A DNA stretch of 64,000 nt from Agapanthus africanus (Eukaryota > Streptophyta > Magnoliopsida > Asparagales > Amaryllidaceae): the NCBI GenBank assembly GCA_030015575.1, contig JASDDO010000016.1:178310815-178374814 (forward strand), read 5' to 3'. Below the pieces are notes generated by a model, which was not told the DNA's origin, made no database searches, and saw nothing but the letters and a program-made list of their open reading frames with translations. The stretch's first letter is position 1, and every line of letters begins with the position of its first letter. This document shows positions 10,850 through 23,696 of this stretch, piece after piece. The translations under genes and the position numbers were made by a program.

Positions 10850-12925
10850 TGTTGGATATAGTGCCCTCAAAGTCAATTATTGGATCGCAGGCACGTGATT
10901 ACAATGATTGCGGAGGACCTATACCGATATAACAGTCTTACTCGAGATGATAGTATGCTATCTGGTCTGTCTTTATCATCATGTAGATGTTGATAGAGCC
11001 CATAGGATTCTTGCTTGACTACCAACAGTATGATGGCGATCATATATGTAGGAGCTGGGGTCTATAAGCACATCCTTAAAGTGTCCCTAGTCGTGGGAGT
11101 TTCGAGACAAGGCATCGATACTCTAGAGTAGACTAGTGTATACATTCGAGACCCCGACGAGGGGCGGTGGCCGGTCTCACAAGCCATTGGTGTTAGTTGG
11201 TTCACCTAAGATGTATACATGTGCTCATTGGGTTATGAGTACACCGGACAAGACTCGCCGGGAACTTGCTGGTTGGTATTATACCTAGCGTCAGATAGCA
11301 GTTCCCTGGTGACATGTGTACAGGTTAGTTCATCGACCTGAGGTCGTCATTTGTCTCGTATGAGTTCCCACTGTACTTTGATTTATACTCTACCACGGGT
11401 CAAAGGAGTCGTGCAAACAGGTATATTTTGGGTACAGTCCCAAGCCACGTGGAGGCAATGAGCAGATCGTTGGGGATTCGTCTCTCCCGGTATTGGGGGT
11501 GAGATCGCGCAGAGTTTAGGAGAGCCATTACACGAAATCCCTGGCCAGGGTAATCGAGATTTACTGGAAGGTATTCCAGTAGTATCTCAGGGTGTTATGG
11601 GCTGCTCTCTGACACGACTTATACAGCTATTGGGGGTCTGACGTTTACCGGCCCCCTAGGCCCTATATGCGATACTCATAGACGAATGGACCGGACTGTA
11701 CGGATATTGTCACTGTCAGGCTCAGTAGGGTTTCTGGATGAGTTCGCTCGTCAGCTTCCCTTCCAATCAATACATAGGCAACCGTTACGTACAGCTAGTA
11801 CCTCTGACGTGCTAGTGGTTATACCCAGTGCCAGTGTATTGATGAGTCATTAGAGTCCCCCACAGACACTTTCCCAAGTTCGGGCGAAACGTTGTAGAGG
11901 CCGTATGGTTTTATGGCAGGGTTCGGAAAATGCACGTGCGTTTTCGCACGTGTCATATTTCGGGCAGATAATACTGGTAGGCTTTGGTTTAAGCCGGATC
12001 CAAGTATTATACTGTGTAGATATAATATCTTTGTCTCAGTTGCATTTGTATTCGGTCGTAATACAAATGCGGGTATGTTTATACTGTTACGGGGTTATCC
12101 TGAAATTCGTTTCAGGATCACTTTTGGAAGTTGCCAGTTTCTAGTTTTCTATCACCCGTATTTAACATTCGGTTTAATACGGATTTATCTTTCCTTCATT
12201 GGGTGAGTCATTGTGTGTGGAAGCTTCAAGATTAGTGACTACGTTAGTGACTCATTCATTTGCATTAATGGATTGATGACTAGGTTTCATGATTCATTCT
12301 TTTTCATTTAATGCTTTAAGTGAGTCATTCTTTTCTTTATGTGTTATGATAACTATCCTTGATATAGTCACCTTCCTTGATTCCTACACTCACCCCCTTG
12401 CTCTTCTTATAGTGGCCGGCCCCTTGTGGGAAAGATATGGGATTAATTCATTTGGCAAAAGCTTATGAAATTTGCTTCATGGAAATTTCATAAGTTCATT
12501 TTCTCATTTTCACCCGATCCAAATGGCAACTTCTTTAACCGTTCGTCCATAGCTTTGGACGGAACGAGACAAAGTGTTCTACTCATTCTCTACATCAATC
12601 TTGGTCATCTCTTTTAGCAAACTTGATGATCGAGTTGCCTCGGTTCAGAAGCGGGAGCCCGTTTAAAGATCCGTCGACGTGGTGCCACCTGGACGAGAAG
12701 ACTGGAGATTCAGGAGATCGGAGCAGCCGCAACAAAGCGTGGGATGATGGTTGAAGACCGAAGGACTCGGATCGTTCGGTATAACATTTCTACCCACTTT
12801 GTAGTTTGTTAGTTTAGCTTTAATGGCAGATCCGGGTTATAGTATGTGATAGCGCCAGTTGTATAAAAGTTTTTGTTCCGCATTTGGCGTCTGTTAGACG
12901 GCCGGGGCGCTACCGTAGACTTACA
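10850..12925 (+). repeat. Cop2 middle LTR (2076 bp)
   Basis: Starts TGTTGGATATAG after the polypurine tract and ends ACTTACA. It is followed directly by internal sequence matching 7427 onward rather than by a primer site. Hairpin CACGTGCG-TTTT-CGCACGTG at 11933-11952. The two ORFs of 79 and 97 codons inside it are frames of the LTR. Confidence 0.88.
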
Positions 12926-15900
12926 GTTGGATCCCGATTCCCACTGATGAGTTGGTTTACTCTTCGGGTGATCCCGATTGATTCTTCTTTCAGGTTTGGA
13001 GGAGAATTTAACAGTACAATGGGAGGTTTCCTGATTAGATAAAGTGTTAACCAATCTGATCTAGGTTCGAGTGCACGCAGAGTGTTCTTTTCTCTCTCTC
13101 TCTCTTTGGCAGCGACCATTGACCAACCCTAGACTATGACTCAGTGACCAAGTTGACCGATCCTTCTTAAAATACTGGCTTTTGGATTGTCTAAGTTGCA
13201 TAAGTCATTGCCGCTCCTTCTTTTACCCTTTGCATTTCTCAGAACACCTCGTATCACTACGAACATCCACTTCCATTGGATAGATCCATCGTATGGTTAT
13301 ATACGAACTCGAAGGGACTTCTTCGAGGAAGGATTCAGGTTCAGGAGAAATTGAATTGGTTTATTCGGTTGTCTTTTATTATCACCTTCTCTCAGGTTGT
13401 GAGGGCTCCATGGTTTAGGAGAGTACACCTATTACGCTTATTGGATAGTCTTCTTCCAAACCATAGGCAGGTGCCGAAAGGTAGGGAATGAAGAAAACTA
13501 ATTAGCCTAAGTAGGGTGTACAGAAGGTAATAAGTAAAGACAAAATAAAGGGATTAGAAAGAGGGCAAAGTAAATTGTGACTGCTATCATTCACGACCAA
13601 ACCGCGTACTTCATCGCCACTCCTACTTCACCTTTGCTTTTTTCCCCAGTTCGGGAGAAATAGAATAAGGTATTATTCAGTTGTCTTTTATCATCACCTT
13701 CTCTCAGGTTGCGAGTGCTCCTTGGTTTAGGAGGGTACACCTATTACGCTTACTGGATAGTCTTCTTCCAAACCATAGGCTGGTGCCGAACGGTAGGGAT
13801 GGAAGAAAACCATTTAGCCTAACGATGGTGTACAGAAGGTAACGACTAAAGACAAATAAAGGGATTTGGAGAGATGGCAAAGAAATATATGGTTACAGTC
13901 ATGAATAGGATTATGGAAGAGGCATTACTAGGAATACCAGGATACCCCTACGAAACATTTTCATGTTTCAGTTTCACTGTGCATTGTTAAAGGAAAACTG
14001 ATTTCCCGATTAGATACTTACTCCAGGGTATGTATTTACCAGGTATGATTCTCATATCTGTATGGTTTTACATATGATGAGTGGGAGTAAGTTATTGGGA
14101 ATAAGGTGATCATCCTCATTATATCGGAATTCGTTGTAATTGGTGATATTTGAGAAGGTCGCCTGGGTTTTTGCCGGACGGCATGTATTTGGTTTTGAGT
14201 ATCCGTAGTTGTGCACCAATTTCAAACTGATATATCTGTACGTTTATTTTTATAAAGTGAGATATAACCTTTTGAAATTATGTCCATGACATTTACCTAT
14301 ATCAGTTGACGATTGGGTAAGGAGCATTGAACAGCAGATTAGTTCTTATCTATAAGTACAGTTTTCAACCTACGATGCACAGGTTCTGAGTTATTCAACT
14401 CAGCGGACTTATACAGAGTATTGTATGTTGTCCAGTGTCCATCGGGACAAAGGGTTGGTCCTCGTACTATGTTCCGTTTACTTGTGACTTCTCTAGTTTT
14501 TAGATAAGTGTTTCGTAGAAATTCACGATCTAGGTTTTGAGAAGTTGTGGGTATAGGAATAAAGTAGTGAGCCAGATGTCGCAAGTATCGGGATTCTTCA
14601 AAGAGATCGAAGATGTAGATACTTGTGATTGGTATTCAGTTGATAGTAATAGTTTTGAGAAACTTGTTTCTCTTTCAGGTTACTCATAATTGGATGGGCT
14701 CCTAAGCTGAGTAATGCTGATTAGCCTCTCTCCATTAAGTTGATATGCACTGGAGATAGCTGCATGATTAGAATCTGGTTCCAATTAAATAAGTGCAAAA
14801 GTTTCTATATTGGATATAGAATGTTTCATATCTTAACGATGTTAAGGTATGGGGAGTTGTCCGGCTTATGCTTAAAACCAGACTCTGGATAACTCAAGGC
14901 ACGTTTCTGTAATGGCAGTTTGTGGGTTGGCCCGGGCTATGACGAGGGTTGACTTTGCACCATCTGGAAGATCAATGTTGATATTGTTCTTGACTCGCCA
15001 CAGTTTTAGTAAAATGGATTTTTTCAGAAAACAATAGTGGGAGTATGGTAGAACTGGAAGTGATTCCAGAACCGCAAACGATTATGGAAAATTTAATAGG
15101 ACCTAAAGATTCAATCAGGTTTGACATTCCATTAGCCACTCCGCAGATATGGTGGGTAACCTCAGGCACCCGAGAGGTACTCCGGTAGCCTCAAAGACGG
15201 TGACAGGGAGGTTCTTGTTTACCTAGACTAGACACTACTGTTGTTCCAGGCTATGAGACCCGGCAGGAGGTTAAGTATTGCGTCGTTCTAAACTAGCTTT
15301 AGAAGTGCACGTATATGTTATTCTGCCAGAGGGTTGTTGTGGTAAGTGGGAGCAGCGGAAGCATAGTGGGCAAGTAGCTTATGTCTATTTATAGACTTAA
15401 GCAGTTATAGCGGAGATAGATCATCTAATTTTGATGTGACAGTCTTGTCTTTGACTTCATCAGAATAGAGGATGGATATGTTAAGAAGGTAGTAGGGTGT
15501 GATGTCTTGGTATTTGGATGTCATACATAAAGTAGGAAGTAAAATTCCTATACTACGATCGGTTGTACTGTGGTCGTCACACAGTTGTTTCTCCAGACAG
15601 GATATGGATATAATATCAGACATTCTGGTTTCTAGATCTATGGTTTTAGATCTAGATTTGGGCAGTTTCCCAATGTGGGTACTTTGACAGTATTCTAATG
15701 GTTTTTAGAATAGATGACTCCTGGCATGGTGGTGTACCTGCAGGTGATGGAGTCACCCTCTCTAAAGGTGTCTTACAGACTAAAGGGGAGAGGGATGTGC
15801 ATGATTGGCAGATCACTTGCTTAGGCAATTGAGTCAATCGTGAGATGTCAAGTACCACGCCAGATATTGTTTTTACACTAGATGCGATAAGTTTATATTA

Positions 15901-16441
15901 ATCCAATCCTGAAGAAACATAAGGAAGCAGTTTTAGAACATAAGTGCATGTTCTAGGGATTTGATGATGGCAGCCTCCTTCGGAGACGGTTATCATTCCA
16001 GGCTTCAAAGGTGACATGGATGACAGAGTGATTGTCAGAGTTATAGTTTTCCCTCTGACGAGGGGCAGTATTATGGACAGGTGGTCCAAGAGGATACTGT
16101 GGGAGGCATGGTGCAGGACACTGATTAGGTTCAGTTGTCGATACAGTCTAAGAAGTTTGGATTTAGAGTTCATTTATGAACTAGGTCCTATCAGATATCC
16201 AGACATATTCTAAGACATGTATTGCTCAATTCGGGAGATGGCTTTCTCCGCGAACTTGAGATTAAGAGAGACATAGAAAGATACATCAGGGCGGATCCAC
16301 TCACTGAGGCTATTTCTCGAACACAAGAGTTTTACAAACAGGCTTTGTGAAACTAATTAGTAGAGGAATTGGATGTTCGGTATCACACGGGTTGTGAGTA
16401 TGCGACATCGCAATAATTAGCCCTAAGTGTAAGTGGGAGAT
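12926..16441 (+). pseudogene. Decayed copia pol (Cop2, second copy, leader deleted)
   Basis: Begins at the point matching 7427, with the primer site and leader missing, and ends with the polypurine tract at 16431-16441. It carries the same relic landmarks as the first copy, for example the RT block at 15330-15430 and a catalytic-region relic near 15510. It has about 190 bp (14168-14356) not present at the matching point in the first copy or in Cop4. Many substitutions separate it from the first copy, so the tandem arrangement is not recent. Pyrimidine tract plus CAG at 13085-13112. Confidence 0.75.
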
Positions 16442-18478
16442 TGTTGGATATAGTGCCCTCAAAGTCAATTATTGGATCGCAGGTACGTGATTGCAATAAT
16501 TGAGGAGGACCTATACCGGTAGCACAGTCTTACTCGAGATGATAGTATGCTATCTGGTTTGCCTTTATCAGTCGTGTACAGGTTCAGGTGACTGATCACT
16601 ATTACACGTTGATAGAGCCCTTTGGATCCTGCTTGACTACCAACAGTATGATGGCGATCATATACGTGAGAGTTGGGTAGTCTATAAGCACATCCTTAAA
16701 AGTGGTCCCTTGTCGTGGGAGTTTCGAGACAGGGCATCGATACTCCGGAGTAGACTAGTGTATACAGTTGAGACCCCGACGAGGGGCGGTGGCCAGTCTC
16801 ACAAACCATTGGTGTCAGTTGGATCACCTAAGATGTATACAGGTGCTCATTGGGTTATGAGTACACCGGACAGGACTCGCCGGGAACCTGCTAGTTGGTA
16901 TTTATACCTAGCGTCAGATAGCATTTCCCTGGTGACATTTGTACAGGTTAGTTCATCGACCTGAGGTCGTCATTTGTCTCGTGTGAGTTCCCACCGTGCT
17001 TTGATTTTTACCCTACAACGGCTCAAAGGAGTCGTGCAAACAGGTTTTTTTTAGGTACAGTCCCGAGCCACATGGAGGCAAGTGAGCGGATCGGCAGGGG
17101 ATTCGTCTCTCCCGGTATTGGGGGTGAGATCGTGTTGTGTCTAGAAGAGCCATTACACAAAGTCCTTCGCCAAGGCAGGTGAGAATTACTGGTAAGTATT
17201 CCAGTAGTTTCTCAGGGTGTTCAGGGCTTGTCTCCGACACGACTTATACTGCTATTGGGGGTCTGACGTTACCAGGCCCCTATGCCTGATATGCGATACT
17301 CATAGACGAACGGACCGGACTGTATGTATATTGTCACTATTAGGCTCAGTAGGGTTCCAGGATGAGTTCGCTCATCGGCTTCCCTTGAGGTCAGTACATG
17401 GGCAGCCGTTACGCACTGCTAGTGCCGCCGACGTGCTTATGGTTAAACCCACTGCCAGGGTACTGATGCGTTATTAAAGTCCCCCACAGATAGTCTCCCA
17501 AGTTCGGGCGAAACGTTGTAGAGGCCGTATGGTTTTATGGCAGGGTTCGAAAAATGCACGTGCATTTATGCACATGTCATATTTCGGGCAGATAATATTG
17601 GTGGGCTTTGGTTTAAGCCGGATCTATGTATTATATGAGTTGGAATATTTTCGTCTCTCGTATTCGTATTCGGTCGGAATACGGATACAGGTATGTATAT
17701 ACAGGTGAGGGGTATTTTCGTAATCCGTTACGAGAATATTTTAGAAGATGCATTTCACTTTGGATTAATCATTTTGGTTTAAATGATTATTTGGTTTTGG
17801 AAATGGTGACTCATTATGGATGACACATTATTCTAGCATGTTCATTAGTGACTCATGCTAATGAGTCACTAAGTGAGTCATGAAGAATTAAATGTGTTTT
17901 GTTTTGGGTTTGGATATTTGAGGAGATATTTTCATTAGATATTTTTTTATGGTTTTGATTATATATCCTCTCATATCTATTCATAAGAGAAGATAATATA
18001 GAATAAAAGTTTATGAGATTAGTTTTCTTTTGGCTCACTAATGTTTCTTGAGTTCACCATTTCCAAACCCTAGCATCTTCTTCAACCTCCACTCTTACCC
18101 TCTCATGTGATGAGAACCAAAGAGTGTTATGAGACAAAGTATTCTACCCGTTCTCTACTTCATCTTGGTCATCTCTTTTAGCAGACTTGATGACCGAGTT
18201 GCCTTGGTATAGAGGCGGGAGTCCGTTTAAAGATCCGTAGATGTGGTGCCACCTCGACGAGGAGCAAAGAGATCGGAGTTGCCGCAAAGGAGCGTGGGAT
18301 GATGGCTAATGACCGAAGGACTCGGATCGATCGTTATAGCCTTTCTACCTCTTTACAGTTTGTTAGTTTAGCATTAATGGAAAGATCCGGGTTATAGTAT
18401 GCGATAGCGCCAGTTATAAAAGTTTTTGTTCCGCGTTTGGCATCAGAATGACGGCCGGGGCGCTACCGTAAACTTACA
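16442..18478 (+). repeat. Cop2 last LTR (2037 bp)
   Basis: Starts TGTTGGATATAG and ends AACTTACA, abutting the interrupted Ath1 gag. The mid-LTR hairpin is CACGTGCA-TTTA-TGCACATG at 17557-17576, with one mismatch. Its 3' third differs more from the other LTRs, for example around 17620-18120. Confidence 0.85.
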
Positions 18479-19290
18479 AGACTTTCCCACTGTAAAGTTC
18501 TTTCAGCGAAATCTTCTAAAAATCTCCAGGCTTCACCATCATCTTTATTCATGAAGGTGCCTTGACACATGGATTCATGGTTCTGTTTTGTTGTAGGATT
18601 AATGCCCTCATATATGATTCTGCACAGATCCCATCTAGGGATTCCATGATGAGGACATTGAACTAACAGATCCTTGAAGCGTTCAAAACACTTCGAGAAT
18701 GGTTCATTTGGAAGCCGGGTAAATTGATTTATTTCGCTGCGGACTCGAGCTATCTTATGATTAGGGTAGAATTTCTTTAGGAAAGCTGTTACAAATTCTC
18801 CCCAGTTTGAAATAGAATGTGCGGCTGTGTTATAAAGCCACTTCTCGGCTTTATCGCACAAAGTAAATGGGAGAAGACGTAATCTCATAGCATCCACAGA
18901 AAGCTGTGAAGTACCCATCATAGCGCATACATTTTCAAGTTTGGTAATAAAGACGTATGCGTCTTCAGACTCGAGACCGTGAAATTTGAGTAAAAGATTG
19001 ATGTATTGAGGTTTTATTTCAAAGGTGTCCCCATTGGCTGGTGGAATGGTGAGACAGGTCGAAAGAGGACCTCGCATAGGGTAGCATCTTTCTTGGACAG
19101 AGATGCGGGGCGGATTCTGCGCACCTGCGGACGGTGGCAGAGTAGTGTTAAAAAAGTTCGATGGAGAACCGTCCATCGAAGTGGGTGTGGTAGTGGGTGT
19201 AGAAAAAGAAGATGTAGAATTACCGACTTCGGAGTCGATAGGAGGAACGCGGACAAGACGGGCACTAGAATCCCGTGTCCAGCCGAGCAT
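18479..19290 (-). pseudogene. gag: Athila gag, interrupted by Cop2
   Basis: Reading from 19290, the product begins MLGWTRDSSARLVRVPP and runs about 270 residues to LQWES, where the Cop2 LTR begins. It contains the conserved gypsy Gag core (FHGLE...FITKLENVC, RLRLLPFTL, FLKKFYPNHK, ERFKDLLVQCPHHGIP), closely matching the Ath2 gag at 58139 onward. Gag forms the virus-like particle that packages element RNA. The last five residues come from LTR sequence. The zinc knuckle and everything after it are lost, so this copy cannot make full Gag. Its ATG (19290) is kept, unlike in Ath2. Confidence 0.88.
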
Positions 19291-20241
19291 GCACTAAATG
19301 GTTTAGCACAAGTGGAAGCGTTAAGTGATAATTATGGAAAAGATGAGTTTGGTGTCGAAAAAAATACGGATTTTGAAAAATTCACACAAACAATGCACAA
19401 GCAAACCTAATTCTAGTGGTCACCTAGGTCAAGTCCCTAGACCGCTCCTAGACTTCCAGAAGACAAGTCGCAAGATAGATCCTCTACTGCCTCTTTGCCC
19501 TTTCTGTGGCCAGGTAAGTGCCAGGTAAGTGGGAGGTTCTCCACTACGTAAGTAGTGGGCCTAATTAAGTAACCACTTGCCTTAGACAAACTTGCCTAGA
19601 CACCACAAAAGAAACGCGGATAAGTAATAGATTACTCACGACCTTCGTCTGTCCTTAATGAGCGCGACGGTCCTTAGAGTCTTGTCTAGATATTTTTTAG
19701 TTAATGAGGGTGATGCGGATGCAAGTTTGTGATTTTTGGGGCTTAGGACGGGTAATGAAATCCCGACCTAATCTGAATTTTGTCTTTGCCCCTTAATTTC
19801 CGTGTTAAAATATACAAACAACCAAGATCAAACACGCAACAATTTTTCTTTTTGCGGCGCTGCGCATTTTTGCAAAGAAACCTGCAGAAATTGGTTAATG
19901 GAGCAGATCAGAGAGGAGATAAGAAAGACAGAAATATACCTGAGGAGTTTGAAACAGTGAAGCCCTAATAGAGCCGCGGTTCCGCCGCAATAAGCCTCTA
20001 ATGCCGTGGATCAGCGGTCAGGTAGTGTGATCACTGCACAAAAACTTCAGGAACTGTTCCAATTGCCTCTCTGGACTTTTTGAGATGTCCTGAAAATTTT
20101 TCCTCTCGCTCCAGAGATTCCAGATTTCCTTGCAGCAAATCACCACAAATTGTTAAGCGCATGTTGCGAATTTTGATCTAAAACTGATGGAATAATAAAT
20201 TTTCCAACTCAAATTACCAAAACAAACAAATTAGCACACGA
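19291..20241 (-). other. Ath1 leader (untranslated)
   Basis: Noncoding stretch between primer site and gag, colinear with 57051-58130 of Ath2. Shared blocks include 19640-19780 against 57540-57660 reversed. It carries the paired palindromes at 19973-20018. Short ORFs on either strand are not conserved. Confidence 0.75.
19973..20018. promoter_or_regulatory. Paired palindromes, Ath1 leader
   Basis: GCCGCGGTTCCGCCGC (19973-19988) and GCCGTGGATCAGCGGT (20003-20018), starts 30 bp apart, about 240 bp from the primer site on the minus strand, the same place as in Ath2. Confidence 0.8.
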
Positions 20242-20259
20242 TCCCCGGCAGCGGCGCCA
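20242..20259 (-). promoter_or_regulatory. Primer-binding site, Asp-tRNA type (Ath1)
   Basis: The minus strand reads TGGCGCCGCTGCCGGGGA, the Athila-type site, with one C where Ath2 has T. It lies two bases from the LTR end. Confidence 0.88.
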
Positions 20260-20261
20260 TT

Positions 20262-21965
20262 TGATTGATCTTAAATTCCGTGTCGTGTTTGGAAAATGTA
20301 GAATATATCACAACTAAAGAAATTTATAAAAACCGCAATCAATAATCGGTGTCTTTTGTAGGTTCGTTTAGCGAGTGCGGATCATCCACAGGGAAAGTGT
20401 GATTCGTTCGTAGTCGTTTTAGTTGAGTTGAAAATTAAAAGATAAAAGAAAATGATTCAATAATTGTGAAATTTAGTTTCAAGAATCATCTAAAATCAAG
20501 AAATACTAAAGATCAAGAAGATGTCCAAATCGAATAAATTATCAAGATTTGTAAAGAGGCTTGTAGGAATCAATCCAATTGCTAGTGATGATGAATACTA
20601 ATGATTACGATTTCTTATCTATTGAGGATTTGTTGCTAGATCGATAACGATCAATGAGGTTTAGGGATCTATTGAAGAAACTAGGGTTTCTCCATCATCA
20701 TCCCTTGTCCTTTCATTGATTATCATTCAAATTCTAGCCTCTAGCAAATTAAATCACCGATCGTTGATCTCTAATTTGGAGCGAAGAAAGCGATCTCGCT
20801 CAAATTAGGTTTTCGATGATTCAATTTCCTAAAGTTTACAAAACTCATAAGACTTAAGAATCGTTCAAGAATTTCATCAACATCATCTACCTATTCCCTC
20901 GATTTCTCCACAAGTGGAGTTTTCACTCAAACATCATGAAAAAGAAAAGAATCAAGACTCAATCACTCTTCATAATGCAAGAATGTAAAGATAAGCAAGA
21001 TTTATAATCTTCACCTTTATTAATCGATGATTAGTTACAAGAATTGAGGAGAGTACTAAATCGTCGAAATTATCTTCGCATCGTCTTCTTGAGTCGCGGA
21101 TCGTCGTGGATCTCTTGCTCGGATGAAGATCGGCGTTGCTTCAAAGGATCATCGAAGTCTTGCTTGATTTGGTACTCGATGGATCTTGATTTGGATCAAA
21201 TTGTGTCACTCAATTTGTTTATAATTGATTTGGATTTTGCTAGAAATTTTACCCTAATTGGTGAACAACCATTAATGAAGCCTTATGTGCCTTTTTATAG
21301 TTTTCCCTCAAGCTTCCCTAGAAGCTAGGTCAATCTTCCCTTGGAAGCTAGGTAGTTGAAGAGAAGATTCTAGATTAAGATAGTTATCTAGCTTACAAGA
21401 GAAGACTTGCTGTTGGAGGGAAGCTTCTGGAGAATTTGAGGAACTGAAGCGTCTTGAAGAAGTTTGGTTGTTGAGCGGAAAGGCCTCGAGAAAAGTTCTG
21501 CCGCCGACGAGTCGGATCGGCCGCGGATCCACGGCAGATCGGCCTGACTCGGCCGTGGATCCACGGTCGTTTGGTGGAGTTGCTACATCGAAATTTCTGT
21601 GCTGTTTCATGTTGGCTTTATGGCACTTTCCTGATGTCTGGAATATTTTTATACTTTCTTGTTTACTGCCAGATCACAAGTCTTGGACTTGATGTATTTT
21701 ATCAGCACTTTTATCAGTTCCGGCTCTTTTACCTGGAGAATTTCCTGCACACAATCTCGAGACAAGGGTTGATATATACAGATCAATGAAAGTAGTAATA
21801 AACACTTAATTTCCCTTTAGAATGTCGATTATAACTATAACACAGGTTATTTGGTATTTTCCAGATGAATTCGTAATCTGTGTTATAATTACCATAAACA
21901 CCTATATATGAGTGATAAGAGTAGGGAAATTAACGTGTTAAGAATGCACTATTTTCGACTCATCA
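20262..21965 (-). repeat. Ath1 5' LTR (1704 bp)
   Basis: The minus strand starts TGATGAGTCGAAAATAG at 21965 and ends GATCAATCA at 20262. It is homologous along its length to the solo LTR at 38465-40171 and more distantly to the Ath2 LTRs. The small ORFs here are not conserved. Confidence 0.88.
21520..21567. promoter_or_regulatory. Paired palindromes, Ath1 LTR
   Basis: GCCGCGGATCCACGGC (21520-21535) and GCCGTGGATCCACGGT (21552-21567), starts 32 bp apart, about 400 bp into the LTR. CCACGG and CCGTGG in place of CCGCGG are what C-to-T decay of methylated CG sites would give. Confidence 0.82.
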
Positions 21966-23696
21966 CTCTACATGATAGTATGCTTTCTGGTTGCACTTTA
22001 TCTTAACATGTACACTTATGATGCGGATCATACTAATGGGGCCGAGGTAGTCAGCAAGTACATCCTTCAATTGTTTCTAGTCGTGGGAGTATCGAGACAG
22101 GGCATCGATACTCCAGAGTAGACTAGCGTATGCACTTCTTGACCCATATGATGGGTGATGGATGATCCCATATCCATTGGTGTTTGACATCAGAGAAGGT
22201 ATACGGGTGCTCATTGGAGACTGGGTACACTGAACGGACTCGCCGAGAACTCCTAGATGGTATTATACCTATCGTCAGATAGCAGTTCTCTGGTGACACT
22301 GGTACAGGTTAGTCTGTCGACCCAAGATCGTCATAGAGTCTTGTGTGATTCCCACTGTGCTTTGATTTCCACCATACCACGTTCAAGAGATTGTGCAAAA
22401 AGGTTGTTTTTTGGTACAGTCCCGAGTCACATGGAGGCAATGAGTGATAAGTGGGGATTCATCTTTCCCGGTATTGGGAATTGATGTTGCGCTATGCTCG
22501 ATTGGCCATAACAGGAAATCCCTAGCCAGGGTTGCTGAGATCTACTGCTAAGTGTTATCAGTAGTTTCTCGAACCGTTATGGACCTTGCATCGGCATGAC
22601 TTATCAGGCTATTGGGGTCTGACGTTATACTACCCCCAGGCTATGATATGCGACATATCTGACGAAGAGACCGGACTGTACGGTAGTGTTACTGATTGGA
22701 TTCGCACGAGTAAGAGAAGGCTTGCTTGTTGATCTTCTGATCGCTCAATACCCAGGTGGCCATTACGTTTAGCATACCGCTTGCGGCCTGTGGGTGTCTC
22801 ATATGATCACCACCTACTGCCGGCGTATTGACGAGTCTTTAGAGTCCTACACAGATGTTTCTTGGTTCATGCAAAATGAAGTAGGAGCACATATGTGATA
22901 TGTGCGGGACCGAGATTAATGCGCGTATGTGATACCTCATTCTATTCTCGCGATATGTGATATCGGTCGGTTATATGAGATATAGCCGGGTTATCGGATC
23001 AAGTGTTGATTCGATAAAATGATTCATATGATATTAGTCGGTTGTATGTGATATAGCCAGATTATTAAATCAAGTGTTGATTTGATAATTTAATGTATAA
23101 TTATATATTTGATATATTAGCTTACATTAACTAATATTTGCTCACTAAGTATTCTTTTTCTCACTTGTGTGCATATAGTATATATGTGATATATATTAAT
23201 GTACATTTTATTTGTGTCATGCTTGATGCCACATGCTTCATGGGAGTATGAGACTCACACCATGCTTGATATAATGAGTGCTTTTATATTTATCTAAGTA
23301 ATTCAAAAATTGGATGGAAATTGTCATGGCTACAAGCTTGTAGAAGCTTGTGGAACCATTGACCAAGTCCACTCATTTTGTTTCACTTGTAGATATTTAT
23401 TAACCTAATCATTATAGTCACCCATGGTTTAATCTCTACATGAGTTAGTGTATGACACTAACTCACCCATGGTTTCTATTCTCACCTCATGAGTTTCATT
23501 CTCATCTTCACTTCATCTTCTTCTTCCTCATGAAAAAGCTTGCTAGCTTTTGAAATGGTGAAGAAATATTGTGAGAAAAATAAATCTAAAGTGAGCCCAA
23601 TTCCTACTTCATCATCATCTACTGTATTAGCCATTTAGTTTAGGGTGTTTGCTTCACTAATCTACAATTAGTGAAGAGGCAGCATGAGCTTGAGTC
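21966..23696 (+). repeat. Cop3 LTR, left fragment
   Basis: Plus-strand copia LTR of the Cop5 type: 21972 onward matches 42910 onward (CATGATAGTATGCT). It is cut on the left by Ath1 and on the right by Gag1. The hairpin GCACATAT-GTG-ATATGTGC at 22887-22905 is perfect. The last five bases, GAGTC (23692-23696), are the Gag1 target duplication. Confidence 0.82.

Larger units (their letters stand above)
4185..18478 (+). mobile_element. Cop2: tandem copia array (LTR-int-LTR-int-LTR), pol decayed
   Basis: Three LTRs (4185-5312 partial, 10850-12925, 16442-18478) separate two internal regions (5313-10849 and 12926-16441). Each internal region ends in the same polypurine tract. The second lacks the primer site and about 2.1 kb of leader. 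Pol is recognisable but broken throughout in both. The array ends inside the gag of Ath1; the right-hand target copy would be AGACT at 18479-18483, while the left flank is outside the window. The leader, primer site and LTR ends are kept although pol is dead, so this is a non-autonomous copia derivative. Confidence 0.85.
18479..21965 (-). mobile_element. Ath1: Athila-type gypsy element, 5' part
   Basis: On the minus strand: 5' LTR (21965-20262), Asp-tRNA-type primer site (20259-20242), leader with paired palindromes, and the start of gag, cut off at 18479 by the insertion of Cop2. The rest lies beyond Cop2, outside the window. The LTR end at 21965 abuts a copia LTR (Cop3), the host of this insertion. 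LTR length (1704 bp) and sequence match the solo LTR in Gag1. Confidence 0.88.
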
